Of a stretch of DNA of 57,768 bases, positions 23,298-33,500 are shown one piece after another (positions within the stretch are counted from its first letter, which is position 1; each line of letters begins with the position of its first letter). A program made the position numbers and the translations under genes. The notes under the pieces are model-generated. The model made no database searches and was not told the DNA's origin. It saw only the letters and a list, made by a program, of their open reading frames with translations. The stretch is taken from contig JARYMM010000021.1 of assembly GCA_029907105.1 (NCBI GenBank), positions 1 through 57,768 of the forward strand, in the 5' to 3' direction. Source of the stretch: Anaerolineae bacterium. GTDB taxonomy: Bacteria; Chloroflexota; Anaerolineae; UBA3071.

Positions 23298-24110
23298 ATG
23301 AAAATCCTCATCTCTGTGGACATGGAAGGCATCTCCGGCGTGGTCACGAGCGACCACATCTCGTCCGACCACAAGGAGTACGAACGCTTCCGCAAGTTGA
23401 TGACCGCTGAGGCCAACGCGGCCATCGAAGGGGCGCTGGCCGGCGGGGCGACGCAGATTGTCGTGAATGACAGCCACGGCGGCATGGCCAACATCCTCAT
23501 CGAGGAGCTGAACCCGGCCGCCGAACTGATCTCCGGCAGTCCCAAACCCTTCGGCATGATGGAGGGCCTCGGGCCGGACGTGGATGGCGTGTTTCTCGTC
23601 GGCTACCACGCCGCCTCGGGCACGGGGGCGGCGGTGCTGGAGCACACCTGGAGCGGCCGCCTGGTGGAAGTGCGGCTCAACGGCCGCCCGGTGGGCGAGA
23701 TGGGGCTTAACGCAGCGCTGGCCGGGGCCTACGGCGTGCCGGTGCTCCTGGTCACCGGCGATCGGGCGGTGACCGAGGAGGCTCGCGCCCTGCTGGGCCA
23801 CATCGAGACGGTGGCGGTCAAGGAGGGCGTGACGCGCAGCGCGGCCCGCTGCCTGCCCCCTGAAGTGGCGCGGGAACGTATCCGCCAGGCGGCCGAGCGT
23901 GCCCTGAAGCTTGGCGTGCCGCCTTTCGTCGTGTCGCCGCCTATCACGCTGCGCATCGTCTTCCAGCGAGCCTTGCACGCCGACATGGCCGGGTTGCTGC
24001 CGGGCAGCGTGCGGGCCGATGGCCGCACCGTCGAATGGACGGGCGAGGACATGCCCACGGTGTACAAAGTGTTTCGGGCCATGACGTCGCTGGCTGCGGC
24101 AGATTCGTAA
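23298..24110 (+). CDS. M55 metallopeptidase, DppA-like D-aminopeptidase
   Basis: A 270-aa cytosolic zinc peptidase family member. Metal ligands fall at the positions known from DppA: Asp8 and Glu10 in SVDMEGISGV, His60 in VNDSHGG, His104 in VGYHAASG, and a Glu near 134 in VGEMGLNAA. The family cleaves D-amino-acid peptides. In this cluster it occupies a place where the E. coli cluster has YgeY, a different metallohydrolase, so it may instead hydrolyse an amide or ureido intermediate (inference). ATG at 23298 after GAAAGGGG. The next gene starts 12 nt downstream. Confidence 0.82.
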   Translation: MKILISVDMEGISGVVTSDHISSDHKEYERFRKLMTAEANAAIEGALAGGATQIVVNDSHGGMANILIEELNPAAELISGSPKPFGMMEGLGPDVDGVFLVGYHAASGTGAAVLEHTWSGRLVEVRLNGRPVGEMGLNAALAGAYGVPVLLVTGDRAVTEEARALLGHIETVAVKEGVTRSAARCLPPEVARERIRQAAERALKLGVPPFVVSPPITLRIVFQRALHADMAGLLPGSVRADGRTVEWTGEDMPTVYKVFRAMTSLAAADS

Positions 24111-24121
24111 AGGATTATCCG

Positions 24122-25597
24122 ATGATAGACCTGACCATTGACAACGAACGATTGGAAAGGGCGGTCCAGAGAGCGCGAGAGCGCCGTATCATCATCCCCA
24201 CCTTTGCCCAGATGAAAGACCCGGCGCGGATCCCTGCCGGCATCAAGGCCAGGCTGAAAGAGGTCGGCCTGTGGGACATCAATTCGCTCAACCTCTTCCG
24301 CATCACCTGGAGGAACGAACCGGTAGCCCACGGCGGCGGGTTCGGCGGTGTCAACACCATGGAATTGCCGCCGTCGCTCACCGGCGTGCCGGCACGTATC
24401 ATCGCCCTGGTGGGCAAGTGGTTCCCCACCGGTGCGCACAAGGTAGGGGCGAGCTTTGGCTGCCTGGTGCCACGGCTGGTCACCGGCCAGTTCGACCCCA
24501 CCACTCAGAAGGCGGTCTGGCCTTCCACCGGCAACTACTGTCGCGGCGGCGCCTACGACTCGACTCTGCTGGGCTGCGAATCCATCGCCATCCTGCCCGA
24601 GGAGATGAGCCGCGAGCGCTTCGAGTGGCTGGCCACGGTGTCCGGCGAAGTCATCGCCACCCCCGGCTGCGAGAGCAACGTCAAGGAAATCTTCGACAAG
24701 TGCTGGGAGCTGAAGGCCGAGCGGGGCGATGACATCGTCATCTTCAACCAGTTCGACGAGTTCGGCAACCACCTCTGGCACTACGCCGTCACCGGCCAGG
24801 CCATGAAAGAGGTCCTGGAGCGGGAAATGGGCCCGCGGGACACCTACCGGGGCGTGGTGCTGACCACCGGCTCGGCGGGCACCATCGGCTGTGGCGATTA
24901 TCTGAAAGAGATTTTCCCGGCCAGCAAGGTGGCGGCCAGCGAGGCGCTGCAGTGCCCCACGCTGCTCCTCAACGGCTTTGGGGGGCATCGCATCGAGGGC
25001 ATCGGCGACAAGCACGTGCCCTGGATCCACAACCTCAAGAACACGGACCTGGTGATGGCCATAGACGACGCCGCCTGTATGGCCCTGGTGCGCCTCTTCA
25101 ACGAGCCGGCGGGGCGGGCCTATCTGGTGCGGCAAGGTGTGCCCGAAACGCTGGTCAGCCAACTGGACCTTCTGGGCATCTCCAGCATCGCCAACGTGCT
25201 CTCCTGCATCAAGTTCGCCAAATGGTACGAGCTGGGCGAGCATGACATCGTGCTGACCGTCTTCACCGACTCCATGGAGCTGTATCAGAGCCGCCTGCGG
25301 GAGCTGCGCGAGGAGCATGGCGAGTACAGCCCACTTTCCGCTGCCGCCGACTATCACCGCTACCTGCTGGGCTGCACGGTGGACTACGTGGAGGAGCTGG
25401 GCTACTGGGATCGCAAACGCATCCACAACCTCAAGTACTTCACCTGGGTCGAGCAGCAGGGCAAAACTGTCGAGGAGCTTCAGGCCCAGTGGTATGACCC
25501 CGACTACTGGAGCAGCATCCACCGCCAGGTCGAGGAGATGGACGGGCTGATCGAACAGTTCAACGCCAGGACAGGATTGCTGGGCGAGTTCAGGTGA
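24122..25597 (+). CDS. Uncharacterised PLP-dependent enzyme (fold type II)
   Basis: A 491-aa protein. Lys107 in PTGAHKVGASFG is the likely Schiff-base lysine, resembling the GxHK of tryptophan synthase beta. STGNYCRGGAYDSTLLGCES provides a substrate loop, and VLTTGSAGTIGCGDYLKEIF the phosphate-binding Gly-rich turn. The C-terminal part (YWDRKRIHNLKYFTWVEQQG) is not typical of cysteine or threonine synthases. I do not know its substrate. The position, directly after the M55 peptidase in a purine cluster, suggests ammonia elimination from an amino acid intermediate. The stop lies inside a small hairpin. Confidence 0.75.
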   Translation: MIDLTIDNERLERAVQRARERRIIIPTFAQMKDPARIPAGIKARLKEVGLWDINSLNLFRITWRNEPVAHGGGFGGVNTMELPPSLTGVPARIIALVGKWFPTGAHKVGASFGCLVPRLVTGQFDPTTQKAVWPSTGNYCRGGAYDSTLLGCESIAILPEEMSRERFEWLATVSGEVIATPGCESNVKEIFDKCWELKAERGDDIVIFNQFDEFGNHLWHYAVTGQAMKEVLEREMGPRDTYRGVVLTTGSAGTIGCGDYLKEIFPASKVAASEALQCPTLLLNGFGGHRIEGIGDKHVPWIHNLKNTDLVMAIDDAACMALVRLFNEPAGRAYLVRQGVPETLVSQLDLLGISSIANVLSCIKFAKWYELGEHDIVLTVFTDSMELYQSRLRELREEHGEYSPLSAAADYHRYLLGCTVDYVEELGYWDRKRIHNLKYFTWVEQQGKTVEELQAQWYDPDYWSSIHRQVEEMDGLIEQFNARTGLLGEFR

Positions 25598-25622
25598 TAG
25601 TCACTTTCAAAGTGACTGTCAC
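25594..25622. repeat. Small palindrome at the end of the PLP gene
   Basis: AGTCACTTT and AAAGTGACT flank a single C, with GTGA/TCAC extending the stem after one mismatch. It includes the stop codon. No T-run; possibly transcript-stabilising. Confidence 0.5.
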
Positions 25623-25661
25623 CTGACCTGACTGTTACCTGAGAGGTTGAGGAGGGCCTGT

Positions 25662-26756
25662 ATGAAGTTGTCACCATCTCGCTGGCGCGACACCGTCGTG
25701 GGTATTCTCATCCCCATCGGGGCGGTGGCCGGCGCGCTGCTGGCCGGGGTGCTGATCCTCGTCTTGGCCGGTGTCAACCCCGTTAAAGCCTACGGCCCGT
25801 TGCTCATCGGCCCCTTCGCCAACCTGTACGGCATCGCCCAGACCATCACCAAGGCCACCCCGCTGTTGCTGGTCGGGCTGGGCATCTGCATCGGTTTCCG
25901 GGGAGGTGTGATCAACATCGGCGGAGAAGGGCAGATTGTCGCCGGGGCCTTGTTCACCACCTGGGTTGGCTTGCAGCTCAGGTCTTTACCCGGCATCGTC
26001 CTGATCCCTCTCCTTCTCCTCACCGGTTTCATCGGCGGTGCCCTATGGGGTGCTGTGCCCGGCATCCTCAAAGCCAGGCTCAATGCCAGTGAGATCTTGA
26101 GCACGATTATGATGAACCTCATCGCCGCTCAAGGGGTGAGCTTCTTGCTGCGCGGCCCGATGATTGACCCTGCGGAGATTGCCTATGGCACCGGCTTTCC
26201 TCAATCAGAGGCGCTGACGGAATGGGCCTGGCTGCCGCGCGTGATCCCCAGGACAACCGTCCATCTGGGGGCGATCATTGCCCTGGTGATGGCGGTGCTG
26301 GTCTACGTGTTTCTCTGGCGGACGACGATTGGCTACCGCGTGCGGGCGGTGGGATACAGTAAGGACGCCTCTCGCTACGCCGGGATCAACGTGGCTCGCT
26401 ACGCTGTGCTGGCCATGCTCCTCAGCGGCGGTTTGGCCGGGCTGGCCGGGGCGGTGGAGGTGATGGGCATCCACCATCGCCTGCTGGACGGCGTATCCGC
26501 CGGGTATGGATTCACGGGCATTGTGGCCGGATTGTTCGGCAAACTACACCCTATTGGTGTCATTCCGGCCTCTTTCTTGTTTGGCGCTCTGCTGGTTGGG
26601 GCCGACAAGATGCAGCGGGCGGTAGGGGTCTCGCCGGGCATCGTCTATGCGCTGCAGGGTCTGGTCGTCCTCTTCGTCGTCAGCAGCGACCTTTGGGTGC
26701 GACGCCGGTCGGCGCGGCGGGTGGAAGGCGGTGGAGAGGAGCTCGTCAATGATTAA
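25662..26756 (+). CDS. Second BMP importer, permease 1
   Basis: A 364-aa membrane protein of the nucleoside/sugar permease family, paralogous to the one at 11700. GFRGGVINIGGEGQIVAGA, NASEILSTIMMNLIAAQGV, RAVGYSKDASRYAGINVARY and LLSGGLAGLAGAVEVMGI are diagnostic. The ATG at 25662 has GAGGAGGG upstream. It overlaps permease 2 by 8 nt. Here the permeases precede the binding protein and ATPase, the reverse of the first importer, so the two systems are not a simple recent duplication. Confidence 0.92.
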   Translation: MKLSPSRWRDTVVGILIPIGAVAGALLAGVLILVLAGVNPVKAYGPLLIGPFANLYGIAQTITKATPLLLVGLGICIGFRGGVINIGGEGQIVAGALFTTWVGLQLRSLPGIVLIPLLLLTGFIGGALWGAVPGILKARLNASEILSTIMMNLIAAQGVSFLLRGPMIDPAEIAYGTGFPQSEALTEWAWLPRVIPRTTVHLGAIIALVMAVLVYVFLWRTTIGYRVRAVGYSKDASRYAGINVARYAVLAMLLSGGLAGLAGAVEVMGIHHRLLDGVSAGYGFTGIVAGLFGKLHPIGVIPASFLFGALLVGADKMQRAVGVSPGIVYALQGLVVLFVVSSDLWVRRRSARRVEGGGEELVND

Positions 26757-27684
26757 CGAACTTCTGAAAGAGGGGGCTTTGATCCTCATCCTGGCCAGTG
26801 GGGTGCGGCTGGCCACCCCTTACCTCTTTGCCGCTTTGGGCGAGATGATCGGCCAGCGTTCTGGCGTGCTCAATCTCGGTGTGGACGGCACGATGATGTT
26901 GAGTGCTTTCACTGCCTTCTACGTCACTTTTGCCAGCGGCAGCCTGGCCTTGGGCGTATTGGTCGGTGTGTTGACCGGGGGGCTGATGGGGCTGATCATG
27001 GCCGTGGTCAGTGTGACCATGCGAGCCGAGCAGGGCATCAGTGGCATCGGCCTGCATCTGTTTGGTTTAGGCATGTCGAACCTGCTTTTCCGTCTGTCTC
27101 TCGGCGCCATCAGCACGGTGGAGGGCTTCAGGCCTCTATCCGTCCCCATCCTCTCGGACTTGCCGGTGATCGGTGCCGTCTTTTTCCGGCACAACGTGCT
27201 GGTATATCTGGCCTTTGTGCTGGTGCCTGTGGCCTGGGTTGTGCTGTTCAGGACGCCGCTGGGCCTCAAGATTCGCGCGGTCGGGGAGAACCCGCAAGCA
27301 GCCGACACATTGGGGGTGAGTGTGACGGGCATTCGCTACCTGTGTGTCATCATTGGCGGGATGATGTCCGGATTGGCCGGGACGTACCTGTCTATCGGTC
27401 TGAACAACATGTACGTGGACAACATCACCAACGGGATGGGCTGGATTGCCGTGGCCCTGGTCTACTTTGGCCGTTGGCACCCGTGGGGCGTGCTGGCCGG
27501 TTCGCTGCTGTTCAGCGTGGTCAATGCCCTGCAAATCTGGGTCCAGGTACGAGGCATTGCCATTCCCTATGAGTTTGCGGTGATGATGCCTTATGTGCTG
27601 ACCATTGTGGCCCTGGCCTTTGCCGTCCGTCGAGCGCAGCAGCCAGCCGCTCTTTCCAAACCCTACGAGAGGGCTGAGGCGTAG
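26749..27684 (+). CDS. Second BMP importer, permease 2
   Basis: A 311-aa membrane protein with FAALGEMIGQRSGVLNLGVD, MRAEQGISGIGLHLFGLGMS, RAVGENPQAADTLGVSVTGI and LVYFGRWHPWGVLAGSLLFS, like the permease at 12791. Start chosen at 26749 after GAGAGGAGC; the 8-nt overlap with permease 1 supports coupling. The 229-nt gap that follows (27685-27913) has a T7 run at 27818-27824 and GGAACCTG-type repeat debris, but no gene. Confidence 0.92.
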   Translation: MINELLKEGALILILASGVRLATPYLFAALGEMIGQRSGVLNLGVDGTMMLSAFTAFYVTFASGSLALGVLVGVLTGGLMGLIMAVVSVTMRAEQGISGIGLHLFGLGMSNLLFRLSLGAISTVEGFRPLSVPILSDLPVIGAVFFRHNVLVYLAFVLVPVAWVVLFRTPLGLKIRAVGENPQAADTLGVSVTGIRYLCVIIGGMMSGLAGTYLSIGLNNMYVDNITNGMGWIAVALVYFGRWHPWGVLAGSLLFSVVNALQIWVQVRGIAIPYEFAVMMPYVLTIVALAFAVRRAQQPAALSKPYERAEA

Positions 27685-27913
27685 GTCAGGGGTGCTCATT
27701 GCCGTTCGGACGGTCGCGGCCGGTCGTGTCCATGGGGCCATAGCGCTGTCTGGGGAAGGAGGAGCCTATGCTCGATTAACCAGGTGACTGACCGATACTC
27801 TTGGTTGTTTCAGGTCGTTTTTTTCTCTGGACTTGGAACCTGCAACTTGAGATTTGAAGCCCTGTTACGGACTGACCAACTAACCCACTATCAACAGAAC
27901 GGAGGGAGATCCC

Positions 27914-28903
27914 ATGCAAAAGTACGCCATGTTTATGTTCAGTGTCTTATTGGTGGCGGCCCTGCTGGTGGCGTGTGCGCCGCCTACGCCTGTGGCTCCG
28001 GAAAAGGTGCGCGTGGCCCTCATCCTGCCCAGCACCATAGATGATCTGGCCTGGAGCCAGAGCATGTACGAAGGGGTCAAGGCTGTCCAGGCTGAGTTGG
28101 GCGAGGATCGTATGGAGGTGACGGTCACCGAGAACCTGTGGAACCCGGTGGACGCCGCGGCGGCCATCCGTGACTTCGCCGAACAGGGCTACCATCTGAT
28201 CATCGCCCATGGTGCGCAGTACCAGAACAGCCTCTTCGAGATCGCCCCTGACTTCCCTGACACCTCTTTTGCCTACGGCACCTCGTTCAAGACGGGTGAC
28301 AACATCTTTGCCTACGATCCGCAAGCTCAGGAGGGAGGCTACCTGCTGGGGATCATCGCCGGGATGATGACCAAGACCAACAAGATCGGCGTGGTGGGGC
28401 CGGTCGAAGCCGGCGATGCGGTCAAATACAACTACGGCTTTGTGCAGGGGGTGGCCTCGGTGAACCCTGACGCTGAGGTGTCGGTGACGTACACCGGCTC
28501 CTTTGGCGATACAGCGGGTGCCGGGGAGATGGCCAAGACGCACATGGACAACGGCGCCGACTTCCTCACCGGCACTGCTCAACAGGCGGTGGGCGCTATC
28601 CAGGCCGCCAAGGAGCGGGGAGTCCCCTGGTTGGGCAGCGACATGGATCAGAGCGTCGTCTGGCCTGATACGGTCATGGCTGCCCAGGTCTATAATTGGA
28701 AGGAAGTGGTCAGGCGCATGGTGGATGCTCGCGTCGAAGGCAAGAAGGGAGGCGAGCACCTGAGCCTCAGCTTTGCCAATGGCCGGCTGTCGCTTCACTT
28801 CAATGACAGATTCAACATCCCTGCCGACGTCAAGGCCAAAGTTGAGACCACGTTACAGGCCATCAAAGATGGCAGCCTGGTAGTGCCACTGCCTTCAGAG
28901 TAA
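27914..28903 (+). CDS. Second BMP importer, substrate-binding lipoprotein
   Basis: A 329-aa lipoprotein with lipobox LLVACAP and a single BMP domain. RVALILPSTIDDLAWSQSMY, AAAIRDFAEQGYHLIIAHGA, GYLLGIIAGMMTKTNKIGVV and WLGSDMDQSVVWPDTVMAAQ are present. It is distinctly different from the tandem protein at 7105, suggesting a different ligand. A GGAGGGAG site precedes the ATG. A 10-bp stem-loop follows before the ATPase gene, as in the first importer. Confidence 0.92.
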   Translation: MQKYAMFMFSVLLVAALLVACAPPTPVAPEKVRVALILPSTIDDLAWSQSMYEGVKAVQAELGEDRMEVTVTENLWNPVDAAAAIRDFAEQGYHLIIAHGAQYQNSLFEIAPDFPDTSFAYGTSFKTGDNIFAYDPQAQEGGYLLGIIAGMMTKTNKIGVVGPVEAGDAVKYNYGFVQGVASVNPDAEVSVTYTGSFGDTAGAGEMAKTHMDNGADFLTGTAQQAVGAIQAAKERGVPWLGSDMDQSVVWPDTVMAAQVYNWKEVVRRMVDARVEGKKGGEHLSLSFANGRLSLHFNDRFNIPADVKAKVETTLQAIKDGSLVVPLPSE

Positions 28904-28913
28904 GGCTTCAACC

Positions 28914-28949
28914 GGGAGCAGGGGCGGGGGTTTCCCTGTCCCTGCTCCC
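28914..28949. terminator. 10-bp stem-loop after the second binding-protein gene
   Basis: GGGAGCAGGG pairs with CCCTGCTCCC across a 16-nt loop. No T-run follows, so it is more likely an RNA-stability or partial termination element. The position parallels the hairpin at 9288-9337. Confidence 0.5.
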
Positions 28950-29006
28950 TTGACCTGTTTGCCCCTTGATTCGATGGGGTATCCGACTGTAGTACAGGGG
29001 GGGCGT

Positions 29007-30536
29007 ATGGCCACAGCACGACCCGGCATCATCACCAGCCTGGAGATGTGCGGCATCGTCAAGCGATTCCCTGGCGTTTTGGCCAACGATGGCGTGGATT
29101 TCGACGTCCGGGCCGGTGAAGTGCATGCCTTGCTGGGTGAGAACGGTGCCGGCAAGAGCACGTTGATGAAGATCCTGTACGGCCTTTACCAGCCCGATGC
29201 AGGGGAGATCTTGCTCAACGGCCGGCCGCTCAACATTGCCTCGCCAGCGCAGGCCATTCGTCTGGGCATTGGCATGATTCATCAGCACTTCATGCTCATC
29301 CCGCCCCTGACCGTTGCCGAGAACGTCATCATCGGGTTGCCATCCTCGCGGCGGATTTTTGTGGACACCGACCGCGCCGCTCGCCGCATCAGCGAACTGG
29401 CGGATGCTTACGGTTTACAGGTAGACCCCCGCGCCTTTGTATGGCAACTGGCCGTCGGCGAGCAGCAGCGTGTGGAGATCATCAAGGCACTCTACCGGGG
29501 CGCCGATTTGCTTATCCTGGATGAGCCGACGGCCGTGCTTACGCCGCAGGAGGTGGACGAACTCTTTGCCACCCTGCGTCAGATGAAGCAGAATGGTCAT
29601 GCCCTTATATTCATCACTCACAAGCTGCACGAGGTGATGGCTATCAGTGACCGGGTGACGGTGCTGCGCGATGGCCGTGTGGTGGGCCGGGTCGCCACCC
29701 AGGACACCGACGAGGCCGCCTTGGCGCGCATGATGGTGGGGCGCGACGTGATCCGCACCTGGGAAAAGCCGGCCATCACGCCAGGTCAGGTCCTCTTGTC
29801 CGTGGAAGACCTGGAAGCCCAGAGCGACAAGGGAACCCCGGCCCTCAAGCGGGTGTCGCTGGAGGTGCGCGAAGGGGAGATCGTGGGCATTGCCGGCGTC
29901 AGCGGCAACGGGCAGCGTGAACTGGCCGAAGCCATCACCGGCCTGCGGCCCGTGACGGGCGGGCGGGTCATCATCGCCGATCGCGACGTGACCAATTGCT
30001 CTCCTGCCGAAGTGCTGGCTGCTGGCCTCAGCTTCATTCCCGAGGGGCGGATGACGATGGGGGTCATCAAGGAGTTCAGCGTCTGGGAAAACGCCATCCT
30101 GGAGACCCACGCTCAACCGCCGCTGGCCCGCGGCATGTTCCTGGATTTCAAGCGCATTGCCGATCACACCCGCCGACTGATTGGCGACTACGAAGTGAAA
30201 ACGCCCAGCCAGGAGACACCGGTCAAGAACCTCTCGGGCGGCAACATCCAGAAGCTGATCCTGGCCCGCGAGCTGAGTCGTGCGCCGAAGGTCCTGGTGG
30301 CTGCTCAGCCGACGCGGGGGGTGGACGTTGGCGCTACCGAGTACATCCACCGCCGCCTCATTGAGCAGCGAAGCCAGGGGACGGCCACTTTGTTGATTTC
30401 GGAGGACCTGGACGAGATCATGGCCCTCTCGGATCGCATTGCCGTCATGTACGAGGGGCAGATCATGGGGGTGGTGCGCGGCGATGAAGCCTCCCCGGAG
30501 CAGCTCGGTCTGCTGATGGCCGGTGTGCGTTCGTAG
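29007..30536 (+). CDS. Second BMP importer, ATPase
   Basis: A 509-aa double-ABC ATPase. Walker A GENGAGKST is at 44-52, signature LAVGEQQRVEIIKALYRGAD and Walker B LLILDEPTAVL follow. The second domain has a degenerate P-loop (GVSGNGQRELAEA) and LSGGNIQKLILARELS. It shares FPGVLAND and GMIHQHFM-type segments with the ATPase at 9649. The ATG at 29007 follows AGGGGGGG. The ygfK gene starts 52 nt after its stop, so importer B and the purine enzymes are probably one transcription unit. Confidence 0.92.
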   Translation: MATARPGIITSLEMCGIVKRFPGVLANDGVDFDVRAGEVHALLGENGAGKSTLMKILYGLYQPDAGEILLNGRPLNIASPAQAIRLGIGMIHQHFMLIPPLTVAENVIIGLPSSRRIFVDTDRAARRISELADAYGLQVDPRAFVWQLAVGEQQRVEIIKALYRGADLLILDEPTAVLTPQEVDELFATLRQMKQNGHALIFITHKLHEVMAISDRVTVLRDGRVVGRVATQDTDEAALARMMVGRDVIRTWEKPAITPGQVLLSVEDLEAQSDKGTPALKRVSLEVREGEIVGIAGVSGNGQRELAEAITGLRPVTGGRVIIADRDVTNCSPAEVLAAGLSFIPEGRMTMGVIKEFSVWENAILETHAQPPLARGMFLDFKRIADHTRRLIGDYEVKTPSQETPVKNLSGGNIQKLILARELSRAPKVLVAAQPTRGVDVGATEYIHRRLIEQRSQGTATLLISEDLDEIMALSDRIAVMYEGQIMGVVRGDEASPEQLGLLMAGVRS

Positions 30537-30588
30537 TTCGCTATTTTGGGGATTCCAGACAAGCCGCCAAGGTGAGAGGGGAAGACCT

Positions 30589-33500
30589 ATGTCCGACGTG
30601 ATGAGAGTTCAACCTTTTGCCGTTCTCCTCACCCGCATCCTGCGCGAGTGGGATGGGAGCCAGTCCATTTTCGGGATTCACCGCTCGCTCTTTTACACGC
30701 CCCGACCGGACAGCCCCTACGCCACACACATGTTCGGATGCCACCTGGCCACGCCCATTGGCCCGGCGGCAGGGCCACATACCCAGTTGGCCCAGAACAT
30801 CCTCTGCGCCTGGCTCTCCGGCGGCCGCTTCATCGAGCTGAAGACCGTGCAGGTCATGGACGAGCTGGAGATCCCCCGGCCCTGCATAGACATGGAGGAC
30901 GAGGGCTACAACGTCGAATGGTCGCAGGAGCTCAGGCTGGAGCAATCCGCCGGGGAGTACATCAAAGCCTGGGTGCTGATCCACGTCCTGCGGCGGCTGC
31001 TGGGCTTCGAAGGCCGGGTTCCCTTCGGCACCATCTTCAACATGAGCGTGGGCTACAACCTGGAGGGCATCCAGAGCCCGCCCATGCAGCGCTTTATGGA
31101 CCGGCTGCAGAACCCGGCCGAGGACCTCGCCGCCATCCAGCACATTCTCGAGACCCAATTCCCCCAATTTACCGATTTACCGATTCCCAATCACCCAATT
31201 ACCAACAACGTCACCCTGTCCACCATGCACGGCTGCCCGCCGGACGAGATCGAGCGCATCGCCCGTTACCTGATGGAGGAACGGGGGCTGCACACCACGG
31301 TCAAGCTGAACCCCACCCTGCTGGGCAAGGAGGCGGTGATGCACATCCTCCATGACCACCTGGGGTTCACCGAGATTCACATCCCCGACCGCGTGTTCGA
31401 GCATGACCTGCAGTACGACCGGGCAGTGGAATTGATCACGAGGCTCCAGCAGGTGGCCGCTCAACGCGGGCTGACCTTCGGCGTGAAGCTGAGCAATACC
31501 CTGGCTATGGCCAATCATAAAGGGGTGCTCCCCGGCGACGAGATGTACATGTCCGGCCGCGCCCTCTACCCCATCACCATCAAGCTGTTCCACAAACTGG
31601 CGCAGGAGTTCGATGGCCGCCTGAACGTCTCCTACTCCGCCGGGGCCGATGCCCTCAACGTGACCACTATCCTGGCCTGTGGTGCTCGCCCGGTCACGGC
31701 GGTCTCCGATCTGCTGAAGCCAGGCGGCTATTCCCGGCTCCTGCAGTACCTGGAGAACCTGGAGCGGGAGATGCAGGCCCGTGGGGCGACGAGCCTGGAA
31801 GAGCTTGCACGGGACGGCCTGGCCAACCTGGAGCGGGCCGCAGCCGAGGCGCTGCAAAACCGGCGTTACAAGAAAAGCTATTTCCCCTATGGCCTGCCCA
31901 AGGTCGAATCTGGCCTGGGCCTGTTCGACTGTATCACCGCCCCCTGCGTGGCGCAGTGTGCTGTGGGCCAGGATGTGCCCGCATATGCCTGGCTCATCGC
32001 CCAGGGGGAATACGAGCGGGCGCTGGAGGTCATTCTGGCCCGCAATCCGCTGCCGGGCGTGACCGGCTACGTCTGCACGCATCTCTGCCAGACCCGCTGC
32101 ACCCGCAACAACACCGATGAGCCGGTGGCCATCCGCGCCCTCAAGCGCTTCGCCGCCGAGTGGGGAGACCAGGAGACCAGGAGAGCAGGAGGCCAGGAGA
32201 CAGGCGGCAAGCGACAAGCGGCAAGCATGGTAGAGCCTCTCTTTGTCACCCCCTCTCCCCCTCTCCGTGTCTCAGAAAGTGCCTCTGCACAGGTGGCGGT
32301 AATCGGCGCCGGCCCTTCCGGATTGTCCGCAGCTTACTTTTTGGCCCTGAATGGCGTGCAGGTGGTCGTCTTCGAGGCCAAGGACATGGCAGGGGGCATG
32401 ATGCGGCTCATCCCCTCGTTCCGTCTGCCCGAGGCCATCATTCAGCAGGACATTGAGCGCATCGCCCGGCTGGGCGTGGAGATCAAACTCTCCCATCCCC
32501 TCACCAGGCCGCCGGAAACGCTGTTGCAAGAGGGCTTCGATGCCGTGTATATCGCCTGCGGCTTTCAGAAGGGCTCCCGGCTGGACATCGAGGGCATAGA
32601 GGGCGAAGGCGTCTTCATGGCCTTCGACTTGCTGGAGCGCACCCGACGCGGCGAACAGGTAAATCTGGGAGCCAGAGCGCTGGTCATCGGCGGCGGCGAC
32701 ACAGCCATGGACGCGGCGCGGGTGGCGCAACGGCTCACCGGCCAGCCGGCCACCATCGTCTACCGGCGCAGCCGCCAGGAGATGCCCGCCAGCGCGGAAG
32801 AAGTGGCGGGCCTGCTCGAGGAAGGCAACCTCCTGTTGGAGCTGGCAACGCCCGTCCGGGTCATCCGGCGCGCGGGCAGGGTGGTCGCCCTGGAGTGTCT
32901 GCGCAACAGGCTGGGCGAGCCCGGCAAGGACGGACGGCGGCTACCCATCCCCATCGAAGGCAGCGAGTTCCGCATCGAGGCCGACTCCATCATCGTGGCC
33001 ATCGGCCAGAGGCCGGACCTGGCCTTTCTCGACGGCAGCCGCGTCACCGTGCGGCGGGATGGGGCCATCGCCGCCGATCCCATCTGCGGCCTGGCCGGGG
33101 TGGAGGGCATTTACGCCGGCGGGGATTGCGTGGAGGGGCCGGCGAGCATCATCGCCGCCTGTGCCGACGGCCGGCGGGCGGCCGAAGCCATTTGCGCTCA
33201 GCTCGGCATTCAGTTCACGCCGCCCCTTGCCCCCCTCACCCCTTCGACTTCGCTCAGGACAAGCCCGACCCTCTCCCAGGGGGAGAGGGAGGTATCCCTC
33301 TCCGAGGAGGACATCCTGCGGGTCAAGCGTGTTCGGGCGCGCAGGGAGCCCCAGCATGGGCCGGAGATGGTCCCGCCGGCGCAGCGCCGTGGCTTTGAGC
33401 TGATCGAGGCGACACTGACAGCGGAAGCGGCACAGGCGGAGGCGCGGCGCTGCGTGCAGTGCGCCGCCTTCTGCGACAAGTGTGCGGAAGTGTGCCCCAA

